From positions 38,862 through 102,861 of the forward strand of contig NZ_QCYJ01000131.1 in assembly GCF_003123685.1 (NCBI RefSeq): DNA of 64,000 bases. The letters are read 5' to 3'. The notes below the pieces were generated by a model. It did not search any database. It was not told the DNA's origin and saw only the letters and a list, made by a program, of their open reading frames with translations. Source of the stretch: Nocardia aurea (GTDB lineage: Bacteria > Actinomycetota > Actinomycetes > Mycobacteriales > Mycobacteriaceae). Shown piece by piece: positions 43,478-51,865 of this stretch. A program made the position numbers and the translations under genes. Within the stretch, counting starts at the first letter, position 1, and each line of letters begins with the position of its first letter.

Positions 43478-43503
43478 CTCGGCGTGCCCCCGATAACCCG
43501 GAT

Positions 43504-43752
43504 TCACCCGACGAGATCGAACTCCCACTCCGCGGCCGTGACGTCCTCCGCGGCCGTGAGATACCGCGCGTTCATCGCGCACTCCGATTCCGGGGCGATC
43601 CTCGCCGTTTCGGAGGACGCCGCCCCTTCGGTACCTGACTCCGTCTCCCAGTACTCCGGATCCAGAATCGTCGGTTTCGTCTCGACGGCTCGCCAACTGG
43701 TCCATGTCGCGGCGGTGGCGAATTCCGCAACCCATTTTCCCCATTCCCACAT
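43504..43752 (-). CDS. Small Trp-rich hypothetical protein
   Basis: An 82-residue protein starting MWEWGKWVAEFATAATWTSW, with six Trp, then an acidic middle and a GEF-like end; no family recognised. GGGGAGGAG lies 8 nt before ATG 43752, an excellent site. The ribosome-binding site and ATG lie in a 76-bp unit that is duplicated in tandem, and the upstream copy has its own site and ATG in another frame. Whether the gene is real needs a homologue; the strong site and composition favour it. Confidence 0.6.
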   Translation of the reverse strand: MWEWGKWVAEFATAATWTSWRAVETKPTILDPEYWETESGTEGAASSETARIAPESECAMNARYLTAAEDVTAAEWEFDLVG

Positions 43753-43896
43753 GGTCCGGCTCCTCCCCAGAGCTGAAATTCGGACTACCCGACGATATCC
43801 GGGGCCGGGCCGGGCACGCCTCCCACATGGTCCGGCTCCTCCCCAGAGCTGAAATTCGGACTACCCGACGATATCCGGGGCCGGGCCGGGCACGCC
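43745..43896. repeat. 76-bp perfect tandem duplication
   Basis: 43745-43820 is copied exactly at 43821-43896. It carries a ribosome-binding site and ATG for the small gene at 43504-43752. 76 is not a multiple of 3. Confidence 0.95.
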
Positions 43897-44077
43897 AGTG
43901 ATTTTCGCCGCCCGAGGCCCACCGAGAACCCCCGGATCCGTTGTGGGATGGCACAGTCCTGTATGTGGACCGACCAGGGGATTCCAGGCTCCGGACCTGC
44001 GCGGAAACTGATCTAGCTGCGGTTTTTTGTACTGGCGGGTAGCCAAGACTGGGTTACGGAGAAGTATCGGCTCTGGT

Positions 44078-44083
44078 TACACT
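44078..44083 (+). promoter_or_regulatory. -10 box, leaderless start of accD5
   Basis: TACACT, 7 nt before ATG 44091. Confidence 0.55.
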
Positions 44084-44090
44084 CCGGACC

Positions 44091-45731
44091 ATGACGAGTG
44101 TCCAGCAGCAGTCCGCCTCCGGTTCGGCGGACTCCCCCGATATCCACACCACCGCCGGGAAGCTGGCTGACCTGCGGAATCGGCTGGAAGAGGCGCAGCA
44201 CCCGATGGGTGAGGCCGCGGTCGACAAGGTACACGCCAAGGGCAAGATGACCGCGCGCGAGCGCATCCTCGCCCTGCTCGACGAGGGATCCTTCGTCGAA
44301 CTCGACGCGCTGGCCCGCCACCGCTCCGTCAATTTCGGCCTGGACAGTAATCGCCCGCTCGGCGACGGTGTCGTCACCGGCTACGGCACCATCGACGGCC
44401 GCGACGTCTGCATCTTCAGCCAGGACGTCACCGTCTTCGGCGGCAGCCTCGGCGAGGTCTACGGCGAGAAGATCGTCAAGGTCATGGACCTGGCGCTCAA
44501 GACCGGCCGCCCGCTCGTCGGCATCAACGAGGGCGCCGGCGCGCGCATCCAGGAGGGCGTCGTCTCCCTCGGCCTGTACGGCGAGATCTTCCACCGCAAC
44601 ATCCAGGCCTCCGGCGTGATCCCGCAGATCTCGCTCATCATGGGCCCGGCCGCCGGTGGTCATGTCTACTCCCCCGCGCTGACCGACTTCGTGGTGATGG
44701 TCGACGGGACCAGCCAGATGTTCGTCACCGGCCCCGACGTCATCAAGACGGTCACCGGCGAGGACGTCACCATGGAGGATCTGGGCGGCGCGCACACCCA
44801 CATGACCAAATCCGGTGTCGCGCACTACGTCGCCTCCGGCGAGCAGGACGCCCTGGACTACGTCAAGGATCTGCTGTCCTACCTGCCGAGCAACAACCGC
44901 GCCGAAGCGCCGCGCCTGCCCGCCACCGACCCCATCAACGGGGCCATCGAGGATTCCCTCACCGACGAGGACCTCGAACTGGACACGATCATCCCCGACT
45001 CGCCGAACCAGCCCTACGACATGCACGAGGTCATCCGGCGACTGCTCGACGACGACGAATTCCTCGAGGTCCAGGCCGAGCGCGCGATGAACATCATCGT
45101 CGGCTTCGGCCGGGTCGACGGCCGCAGCGTCGGTATCGTCGCCAACCAGCCGACCCAGTTCGCTGGCTGCCTCGATATCGACGCCTCGGAGAAGGCCGCG
45201 CGCTTCGTCCGCACCTGCGACGCGTTCAACATCCCGATCATCACCCTGGTCGACGTTCCCGGCTTCCTGCCCGGCACCGGCCAGGAGTACAACGGCATCA
45301 TCCGGCGCGGAGCCAAGCTGCTCTACGCCTACGGCGAGGCCACTGTGGGCAAAATCACGATCATCACCCGCAAGGCCTACGGCGGCGCCTACGACGTCAT
45401 GGGTTCCAAGCACATGGGCGCCGATGTGAACCTCGCGTGGCCCACCGCGCAGATCGCCGTCATGGGCGCTTCCGGCGCCGTCGGCTTCGTCTACCGCAAA
45501 CAGCTGCAAGAGGCCGCGACGAGCGGAAACGACGTGGACGCGCTGCGTCTCGAGCTTCAGAACGAGTACGAGGACACCTTGGTGAACCCCTACGTCGCCG
45601 CCGAGCGCGGCTACGTGGACGCGGTCATCCCGCCGTCGCACACGCGCGGTCAGATCGTGTCGGCGCTGCGTCTGCTCGAGCGCAAGATGGTGACCCTCCC
45701 GCCCAAGAAGCACGGCAACATCCCGCTGTGA
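44091..45731 (+). CDS. accD5: Acyl-CoA (propionyl-CoA) carboxylase beta subunit
   Basis: A 546-residue carboxyltransferase. It transfers CO2 from biotin on AccA3 to propionyl- or acetyl-CoA, giving methylmalonyl- or malonyl-CoA for methyl-branched lipids. Features: GKMTARERI, SLGEVYGEKIVKVMDLAL, the acyl-CoA site INEGAGARIQEGV with GPAAGGHVYSPAL, and VDVPGFLPGTGQE, RKAYGGAYDVMGS in the C-terminal half. Place and length match AccD5 (Rv3280). It is followed by accE5, 149 nt later. Confidence 0.95.
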   Translation: MTSVQQQSASGSADSPDIHTTAGKLADLRNRLEEAQHPMGEAAVDKVHAKGKMTARERILALLDEGSFVELDALARHRSVNFGLDSNRPLGDGVVTGYGTIDGRDVCIFSQDVTVFGGSLGEVYGEKIVKVMDLALKTGRPLVGINEGAGARIQEGVVSLGLYGEIFHRNIQASGVIPQISLIMGPAAGGHVYSPALTDFVVMVDGTSQMFVTGPDVIKTVTGEDVTMEDLGGAHTHMTKSGVAHYVASGEQDALDYVKDLLSYLPSNNRAEAPRLPATDPINGAIEDSLTDEDLELDTIIPDSPNQPYDMHEVIRRLLDDDEFLEVQAERAMNIIVGFGRVDGRSVGIVANQPTQFAGCLDIDASEKAARFVRTCDAFNIPIITLVDVPGFLPGTGQEYNGIIRRGAKLLYAYGEATVGKITIITRKAYGGAYDVMGSKHMGADVNLAWPTAQIAVMGASGAVGFVYRKQLQEAATSGNDVDALRLELQNEYEDTLVNPYVAAERGYVDAVIPPSHTRGQIVSALRLLERKMVTLPPKKHGNIPL

Positions 45732-45880
45732 TTGCGCGATACCCTCGGTAGGCCGCTCACACTTGTCGTAGATGATGCGATGAGTGGATCCGAGGATGAC
45801 CATCACATCATCCGGAGACATCGAGCATGGGTGTACCGAGGGCTGGACGCCTGATCGAGGTAGAGAGAGGATCTGGCACT

Positions 45881-46207
45881 GTGACGACCGTGGCAGAAGA
45901 AGAACTGTTGACCACCGCCGAATTGGAGCTCACAGTCGACCCGATCGCGGAGGAGGTCGACGCGGTCGCGGAGAGCACGGCGACCGCAGACGGCGCGGGC
46001 GAGCAGGCGTTCATCCGCATCGTCAAGGGATCCCCCAGCGACGCCGAGATCGCCGCGCTGGTCTGTGTTTTCGCCGCCGCCGCGAGCGGTGACGGTTCGG
46101 GCACCGACCGTGGTCCGTCGGATGCCTGGGGTCGACCGACCCTGATGCACCGCGGCACGTCGCCGTTCTCGCCGTACGCCTTCCCACAGCTGTCGCATCT
46201 GCGCTGA
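45881..46207 (+). CDS. accE5: Acyl-CoA carboxylase epsilon subunit
   Basis: A 108-residue small acidic subunit that stabilises the AccA3-AccD5 complex. The conserved C-terminal part is IRIVKGSPSDAEIAALVCVF plus WGRPTLMH; the N-terminal half is Glu-rich and variable, as in other AccE. GTG 45881 is preferred: codons before it (45827-45880) are unlike coding use here, while AGAGAGG lies 10 nt before the GTG. ATG 45827 is an alternative. Confidence 0.87.
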   Translation: MTTVAEEELLTTAELELTVDPIAEEVDAVAESTATADGAGEQAFIRIVKGSPSDAEIAALVCVFAAAASGDGSGTDRGPSDAWGRPTLMHRGTSPFSPYAFPQLSHLR

Positions 46208-46208
46208 C

Positions 46209-46295
46209 GTGACCGGGCGCGACGAGCGAACGATCGAGGTCGTGCCCTTCCGGCACGCCGTGACCGAACCGCACGCCCCCGGGGCGCGGCCGTGA
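46209..46295 (+). CDS. Candidate 28-residue ORF linking accE5 to maf
   Basis: GTG 46209 follows the accE5 stop by 1 nt; its TGA overlaps the maf GTG (GTGA). Codons are G/C-rich at the third position. It could be translated by re-initiation and pass ribosomes to maf, whose own ribosome-binding site is poor. No protein family; may be a chance frame. Confidence 0.4.
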   Translation: MTGRDERTIEVVPFRHAVTEPHAPGARP

Positions 46296-46945
46296 CGCGA
46301 TTCGTTCTCGCGTCCGCGTCCCCGGCGCGCCGGGAAGTACTCCGCTCGGCGGGTATCGAACCCGTCGTCCTCGTTTCCGACGTGGACGAGGACGCCGTCG
46401 CCGCCGCACTGCCGGAGGGGACACCGCCGCACCGGGTCGTCGTCGAATTGGCAAGGGCCAAAGCCGAATCCGTCGCGGCCGAATTCCTCGCCGCCGGAAC
46501 GGCCGAGCTCGGCGCGGACAGCGTCGTCGTGGGCTGTGATTCGATGCTGCTGGTCGACGGCGAACTCCAGGGCAAACCGCACACCCCCGAGATCGCGCGG
46601 ACACGCTGGGCCGTCATGGCGGGCCGCAGCGCGGATCTGATCACCGGACACTGCGTACTGCGCGTGCGCGACGGTGAGATCGTGGGTTCGGCGCTGGATT
46701 GCAGCGCCACCACCGTGCATTTCGGAAAACCCGAGCCCGAGGAACTGAACGCCTACATCGACAGCGGGGAACCGTTGAAGGTCGCGGGCGCGTTCACTTT
46801 GGACGGGCGCGGTGGCTGGTTCGTCGACCGGATCGACGGCGATCCGTCGAGTGTCATCGGTATCGGGCTACCACTGCTTCGCCGCCTGCTTGGCGATGTC
46901 GGCGTCGGCATTGCGCAACTGTGGGCCGCCGACATGCCCGGCTGA
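46292..46945 (+). CDS. maf: Maf-like nucleoside triphosphate pyrophosphatase
   Basis: A 217-residue Maf protein, a house-cleaning hydrolase of non-canonical NTPs. Features: FVLASASPARREVLRSAG, GCDSMLLVDGELQGKP, and KVAGAFTLDGRGGWFV. Place as Rv3282. GTG 46292 has no good ribosome-binding site and overlaps the tiny upstream ORF. Its 3' end overlaps the convergent regulator by 78 nt. Confidence 0.93.
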   Translation: MTRFVLASASPARREVLRSAGIEPVVLVSDVDEDAVAAALPEGTPPHRVVVELARAKAESVAAEFLAAGTAELGADSVVVGCDSMLLVDGELQGKPHTPEIARTRWAVMAGRSADLITGHCVLRVRDGEIVGSALDCSATTVHFGKPEPEELNAYIDSGEPLKVAGAFTLDGRGGWFVDRIDGDPSSVIGIGLPLLRRLLGDVGVGIAQLWAADMPG

Positions 46946-47665
46946 GGTCTGCGCCAGCGGCGGTTCGTTCAGCGGCGGGCCCTCGGCACGCCCAGGAGCC
47001 GCCGCATCGCGATTCTCCAGGGTGCGGCGCGCGGCCGTGAGTTCCAAGCGCACGACACACAGCTCGGGCTCCACGAACGGCTGCAACCGCACGTTCACCG
47101 CGCCGCGCGAACCGTTGCGATCGAGAACTTCGTTGATGAGACCGAGATGGACGCCGCAGACCACCTCGGAGTGGGTGCGCGCCAGATCGCGCAGCGGACA
47201 CGCCGTCATCTTGATGAGTACCTGGTCATCGGGCTCACCCGACTGATCGCGTTCGGGTGCGAAGCCGAGTTCGGACAGCAGTGTCACGGTGACGTCCTTG
47301 GCGTCCTCCAGTGATTTCACCGGGTGGTCACCCGCGTCCAGTTTGGCGCCCCAGACCCGGCCCGCGGTGATGGCGGCCTCGGAACGACGTCGAGGATCGG
47401 GACCGAGCTGGTCGGCGAGAACCTGGGACAATTCCTGATAGCCGACAGATCGCTGGACGGCGCTGTAACCGATACGCGGACGGCCGCGACCGCGTGGCGG
47501 CTGCTGGAATTGCCTTACCAGGGATTCCTTGGTCAGGACATCGAGGTGAAATCGGACAGTGGTGACGTGCTGCCCGGTGATGCGAGCCAGTTCCTGGGCA
47601 TCGAGAGGTTCGCTGGCGCCACGTAGGATCGCGAGCAGTCGACGTCGCGGCCAAGAATCGGACAT
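46868..47665 (-). CDS. HTH regulator with Cys pattern of Fe-S SufR-type proteins
   Basis: A 265-residue regulator. N-terminal winged helix (PLDAQELARITGQHVTTVRF) and a C-terminal domain with the pattern ACPLRDLARTHSEVVCGVH seen in SufR/ArsR-like Fe-S or metal sensors, plus a third Cys in ELCVVRL. GGGAGGAGG lies 9 nt before ATG 47665. The last 26 residues are antisense to the end of maf, so the tail is probably a stop-loss extension. Divergent from sseA, which it may control; a sulfur or redox signal is a guess. Confidence 0.8.
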   Translation of the reverse strand: MSDSWPRRRLLAILRGASEPLDAQELARITGQHVTTVRFHLDVLTKESLVRQFQQPPRGRGRPRIGYSAVQRSVGYQELSQVLADQLGPDPRRRSEAAITAGRVWGAKLDAGDHPVKSLEDAKDVTVTLLSELGFAPERDQSGEPDDQVLIKMTACPLRDLARTHSEVVCGVHLGLINEVLDRNGSRGAVNVRLQPFVEPELCVVRLELTAARRTLENRDAAAPGRAEGPPLNEPPLAQTSAGHVGGPQLRNADADIAKQAAKQW

Positions 47666-47834
47666 AGCTCACCCCTCCTCCCGAGAGACTTTATCGGATG
47701 TGGGTGCGATTTATTCGCCCATTCAGCCGATTCGTGATCTGAAACGAGTTTCACTTTCGTCCCCACACTTACCATCGCCCTGCTACCCGAACCGCTGTAA
47801 CCGCCCGTCTACCTCGCGTGAAGGACTCAACATC

Positions 47835-48740
47835 GTGCCCGTTGCTCCGGACCCACATCCCGCATTCGGTTCCTACGCACACCCACACCGACTAGTAACC
47901 ACAGAGTGGCTGTCGGCAAACATAGGCACGCCGGGACTCAAGATCATCGAGTCCAACGAAGACATCCTTCTGTATGACATCGGCCACGTTCCCGGTGCGG
48001 TCAAGATCGACTGGCGGGGCGACCTGAGCGATCCGGTCGCCCGTGACTATATCGACGGCTCCCGATTCACCGAGCTGATGCGCGCCAAGGGAATCGAGCG
48101 CGAGGATACCGTGGTCATCTACGGAGACCGCAACAACGCGCAGGCGGCACACACATTGTGGCTGTTCACGCTGTTCGGTCACCAGGATGTGCGACTGCTC
48201 GACGGCGGACGCGAGAAGTGGATCTCCGAGGAACGCGACACCACCTTCGAACCCGCCTACCCCGCCCGCTCCGAGTATCCGACGGTGCGCCGCGACGACA
48301 CCTCGGCCCGCGCCTTCCGTGACGACGTGTTGATCCACCTGGGCAAGCCGATCGTCGACGTGCGCTCGCCGGGCGAGTACTCGGGCGAGGCCGACCCCGA
48401 GCCCGGGGAGGCGGCGCTGCGCGGCGGGCATATCCCGACCGCGGTCAACATCCCGTGGACCCGGTCGACGACCACACACAGCCGGTTCCGTTCCCGCGCC
48501 GAACTGGACGAGATCTACGAGGCGCTCGACGGCCGCGACGATGTCGTCGTCTACAGCCGCGTCGGCGAGCGGTCGAGCCACAGCTGGTTCGTGCTGACCT
48601 ATCTGCTCGGCTACGAGACGGTCCGCAACTACGACGGCTCCTGGGCCGAATGGGGCAACTCGGTACGACTACCGATCGCCACCGGCGAGCAGCCCGGTGA
48701 GGCGCCGGTCACCCCCGCGCGACGTAGTCGGCAGCGTTAA
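47835..48740 (+). CDS. sseA: SseA-like rhodanese protein without its catalytic cysteine
   Basis: A 301-residue two-domain rhodanese homologue in the place of Rv3283 (SseA). N-terminal domain has VPGAVKIDWRGDLSDP and YGDRNNAQAAHTLW; the C-terminal domain has the active-site loop VVYSRVGERSSHSWF. In the SseA/CysA family this loop reads C-R-I-G-E-R-S; here the codon is AGC (Ser241), and the whole protein has no cysteine. Sulfur transfer by persulfide is therefore impossible, so a regulatory, binding or degenerate role is inferred. No SufE-like gene (Rv3284 in M. tuberculosis) follows. AAGGA lies 9 nt before GTG 47835. Confidence 0.9.
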   Translation: MPVAPDPHPAFGSYAHPHRLVTTEWLSANIGTPGLKIIESNEDILLYDIGHVPGAVKIDWRGDLSDPVARDYIDGSRFTELMRAKGIEREDTVVIYGDRNNAQAAHTLWLFTLFGHQDVRLLDGGREKWISEERDTTFEPAYPARSEYPTVRRDDTSARAFRDDVLIHLGKPIVDVRSPGEYSGEADPEPGEAALRGGHIPTAVNIPWTRSTTTHSRFRSRAELDEIYEALDGRDDVVVYSRVGERSSHSWFVLTYLLGYETVRNYDGSWAEWGNSVRLPIATGEQPGEAPVTPARRSRQR

Positions 48741-48798
48741 CACCGAAACCGGCCGGACCAGGGCGTATCTCACATCGGAAACAGCACTGTGATCCACG

Positions 48799-48816
48799 AC
48801 CTACTGCCCAGTAGGT
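48799..48816. promoter_or_regulatory. Putative operator upstream of accA3
   Basis: ACCTACTG-CC-CAGTAGGT: 8-bp exact arms, 2-nt centre. A TACACT -10-like box follows at about 48849 and accA3 starts at 48950. FasR-like TetR control of fatty-acid genes is one candidate. Confidence 0.6.
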
Positions 48817-48949
48817 ACATCCGGGTTCCGCGTCTGTTGACAGACTGCCTACACTCGCCCGAGACGTTAATTGTCGACCACGGGAAATGGAGCCTGCGCA
48901 GCAACCCACCCCCGCGAAGCGACCAGAAGATTGCAAACCAGGAGGCTCA

Positions 48950-50746
48950 GTGCCCAGCCATGCCAGCGCGCGGATCACGAAGGTACTCGTAGCTAACAGA
49001 GGCGAGATCGCCGTGCGCGTGATCCGGGCGGCCAAGGATGCCGGAATCGGCAGTGTCGCGGTCTACGCGGAACCGGACGCCGAAGCCCCCTTCGTCAAGC
49101 TCGCCGACGAGGCGTTCGCCTTGGGCGGTCAGACCTCGGCCGAGTCGTACCTCGTCTTCGACAAGATCCTCGACGCCGCCGCCAAATCCGGCGCGGACGC
49201 CATCCACCCCGGCTACGGATTCCTCTCCGAGAACGCCGACTTCGCCCAGGCCGTCATCGACGCCGGGCTGATCTGGATCGGCCCCTCCCCGCAGTCGATT
49301 CGCGACCTCGGCGACAAGGTCACCGCGCGCCATATCGCCGAGCGGGCCAAGGCCCCGATGGCGGCGGGCACCAAGGACCCGGTCAAGAACGCCGACGAGG
49401 TCGTCGCGTTCGCCGAGCAGTACGGCGTTCCGGTCGCGATCAAGGCCGCCTTCGGCGGTGGCGGGCGCGGCATGAAGGTCGCCCACACCATCGCGGAGAT
49501 CCCCGAACTCTTCGAATCGGCCACCCGCGAGGCGGTCGCCGCCTTCGGTCGCGGCGAATGCTTCGTCGAGCAGTACCTGGACAAGGCCCGCCACGTCGAG
49601 GCCCAGGTCATCGCCGACCAGCACGGCAATGTCGTGGTCGCGGGCACCCGTGACTGCTCGTTGCAGCGCCGGTTCCAGAAACTGGTCGAGGAGGCGCCCG
49701 CGCCGTTCCTCACCGACGATCAGCGCGCGCGCATCCACGCCTCGGCCAAGGCCATCTGCAAGGAGGCCGGTTACTACGGCGCGGGCACCGTGGAATACCT
49801 CGTGCAGGGCGACACCGTGTCGTTCCTCGAGGTGAACACCCGCCTGCAGGTCGAGCACCCGGTCACCGAGGAGACCGCGGGCATCGACCTGGTGCGTCAG
49901 CAGTTCCGTATCGCCGAGGGTCACGAACTGTCCATCACCGAGGACCCGACCCCGCGCGGACACTCCTTCGAATTCCGCATCAACGGCGAGGACGCGGGCC
50001 GCGGCTTCCTGCCCGCCCCCGGCCCGGTCTCGGTGTATCGCGAGCCCACCGGCCCCGGCGTGCGCGTCGATTCCGGTGTGGTGCAGGGCAGCGTCATCGG
50101 CGGGCAGTTCGACTCGATGCTGGCCAAACTGATCGTCACCGGCGAGAACCGCACCCAGGCGCTCGAGCGGGCCCGGCGCGCGCTCGCCGAGTTCGAGGTC
50201 GAGGGTCTGGCCACGGTCATCCCGTTCCACCGGGCGATCGTCGAGGATCCGGCGTTCATCGGTGACGGCGAGAAGTTCGACGTCTACACGAAGTGGATCG
50301 AAAACGAGTGGGTCAACTCGGTCGAGCCGTACACCCCGGCCGGTGCGACCGAGGACGAGGACGACGATCTGCCGCGCCAGAAGGTCGTGGTCGAGGTCAG
50401 CGGCCGTCGCGTCGAGGTCTCGCTGCCGGGCAGCTTCTCCGTCGGCGGCGGTGCGGGCGGTAACGGCACCGGTGTCATCCGCAAGAAGCCCAAGCCGCGT
50501 AAGCGCGGTGGCGCGGGTGGTGCCGCGGCCTCCGGTGACTCGGTCACCGCGCCGATGCAGGGCACCGTGGTCAAGGTCGCCGTCGAAGAGGGCCAGTCCG
50601 TCGAGGCGGGCGATCTCATCGTGGTGCTCGAGGCCATGAAGATGGAGAACCCGGTCAACGCGCACAAGGCGGGCGTGGTCACCGGGCTGTCGGTGGAGGC
50701 GGGCGCCGCCATCACCCAGGGCACGGTGCTGGCCGAGATCAAGTAG
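48950..50746 (+). CDS. accA3: Acyl-CoA carboxylase alpha subunit (biotin carboxylase-BCCP)
   Basis: A 598-residue subunit. ATP-grasp biotin carboxylase: KVLVANRGEIAVRVIRAAKD, AAFGGGGRGMKV (ATP loop), FLEVNTRLQVEHPVTEE; then a linker rich in Lys, Gly (about 495-525), then biotinyl domain with EAMKMEN, Lys564 being biotinylated by BirA. Partner of AccD5/AccE5 and other AccDs. AGGAGG lies 5 nt before GTG 48950, with a separate promoter region of about 200 nt upstream. Confidence 0.96.
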   Translation: MPSHASARITKVLVANRGEIAVRVIRAAKDAGIGSVAVYAEPDAEAPFVKLADEAFALGGQTSAESYLVFDKILDAAAKSGADAIHPGYGFLSENADFAQAVIDAGLIWIGPSPQSIRDLGDKVTARHIAERAKAPMAAGTKDPVKNADEVVAFAEQYGVPVAIKAAFGGGGRGMKVAHTIAEIPELFESATREAVAAFGRGECFVEQYLDKARHVEAQVIADQHGNVVVAGTRDCSLQRRFQKLVEEAPAPFLTDDQRARIHASAKAICKEAGYYGAGTVEYLVQGDTVSFLEVNTRLQVEHPVTEETAGIDLVRQQFRIAEGHELSITEDPTPRGHSFEFRINGEDAGRGFLPAPGPVSVYREPTGPGVRVDSGVVQGSVIGGQFDSMLAKLIVTGENRTQALERARRALAEFEVEGLATVIPFHRAIVEDPAFIGDGEKFDVYTKWIENEWVNSVEPYTPAGATEDEDDDLPRQKVVVEVSGRRVEVSLPGSFSVGGGAGGNGTGVIRKKPKPRKRGGAGGAAASGDSVTAPMQGTVVKVAVEEGQSVEAGDLIVVLEAMKMENPVNAHKAGVVTGLSVEAGAAITQGTVLAEIK

Positions 50747-50759
50747 GCCGTAGGTCACA

Positions 50760-50801
50760 GCGAAAGCGGGCGTGGACTTTCGAGTCCACGCCCGCTTTCG
50801 C
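50760..50801 (+). terminator. Terminator of accA3
   Basis: A 19-bp perfect stem closed by a UUCG tetraloop (50779-50782), 14 nt after the stop. A short TTT follows. Confidence 0.85.
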
Positions 50802-50851
50802 GTTTCCCTGGTTAGAGAGACGGGCGCTGCGCGGTGCTCGCGGCGCTGTCG

Positions 50852-50857
50852 TATCGT
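50852..50857 (+). promoter_or_regulatory. -10 box, leaderless start of the patatin gene
   Basis: TATCGT, 6 nt before GTG 50864. Confidence 0.55.
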
Positions 50858-50863
50858 GAGCCG

Positions 50864-51802
50864 GTGAGCAGTTCGTCGATCGGGCCCACCGTGGCGGAGG
50901 TGATCCGCGCCCGCCGGGATACCGCGAGCCGGGCAGACGGACACCGCCTGGTGCTCGTCATCGAAGGTGGCGGCAGCCGCGGCGTGTACGCCGGCGGCAT
51001 GGTGCAGGCGCTGGAAGAACTCGGGCTCTCGGGGGTTTTCGACGCCGTGTACGGCACGTCGGCGGGGGCGTTGAACGGCGCGTGGTTCCTGTCCGGCCGG
51101 GTCGTGCCCGGGATGCGGACGTGGACCGATCCCGACATCATGCGCGGCACCGTATATCCGGCCAGGATGTTGCGCGGACGTCCCGCCTTCGATCTGCGCT
51201 GGCTCGTGCACCAGGTGTACGAGGGTATCGAGCCGATGGACTTCCCGGCGATCCTCGCCAATCCCACGACCTTCCACCCGGTCGCCACCGATATCCGCAC
51301 CGGGCTGGCGGTGGACCTGCACCCGCACATCGTGGACCAGGCCACCTTGCAAACCGCCCTGCGCGCCTCGGCCGGTCTGCCGATTCTGGCCGGACCGCCC
51401 GTCGCACTCGGATCATCGCGGTATTTCGACGGCGGTCTCGCCGAGTCGGTGCCGATCCGTCTCGCGGTCCGCGACGGCGCGACCCATTCGCTGATCCTGC
51501 GGACCCGACGCCTCGACGAGCACCGCCCGCCCGCCTCCCGCCTGCACCAGATCGTCGGCGGCGGCTACCTGCGGCTTCGGGCTCCCGGCGCGTACCGGGC
51601 GTGGTTGGCCCGCACCGGTCAGCAGGGCGCGGAGGACCGCTTCACCGCGGCGCTGACCACCGCCGCCCTCCAGATCCATCCCCCCGTCGGCTCCCCCGAT
51701 ATCGACAGCGCCTGCCGCGATACCGACCTGCTCACGACGGCCATCGAAATCGGTCGGCGCGCTACCCACGCCACCCTCGGCGCCATCGTGGCCGCGGCCT
51801 GA
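50864..51802 (+). CDS. Patatin-like phospholipase
   Basis: A 312-residue lipid acyl hydrolase with Ser-Asp dyad: oxyanion loop EGGGSRGVYAGG, nucleophile GTSAG (Ser66), and the DGG motif (YFDGGLAES) for the Asp. Soluble. Substrate is probably a phospholipid. GTG 50864 is taken over GTG 50834 because of the -10 box 6 nt before. It takes the place of sigF-rsbW in the M. tuberculosis order. Confidence 0.9.
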   Translation: MSSSSIGPTVAEVIRARRDTASRADGHRLVLVIEGGGSRGVYAGGMVQALEELGLSGVFDAVYGTSAGALNGAWFLSGRVVPGMRTWTDPDIMRGTVYPARMLRGRPAFDLRWLVHQVYEGIEPMDFPAILANPTTFHPVATDIRTGLAVDLHPHIVDQATLQTALRASAGLPILAGPPVALGSSRYFDGGLAESVPIRLAVRDGATHSLILRTRRLDEHRPPASRLHQIVGGGYLRLRAPGAYRAWLARTGQQGAEDRFTAALTTAALQIHPPVGSPDIDSACRDTDLLTTAIEIGRRATHATLGAIVAAA

Positions 51803-51865
51803 GTCGACTGGGCTACGACGCGGCGGACGGTTTCCGTCCGGCCCCGGGCGCGGTCGTGTGGGCGG

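Noticed and set aside
44013..45821. 602-codon minus-strand frame opposite accD5
   Set aside because: Asp/Val/Gly-rich shadow of a highly conserved carboxylase gene.
48947..51352. 801-codon minus-strand frame opposite accA3 and patatin genes
   Set aside because: Shadow; it also crosses the strong accA3 terminator.
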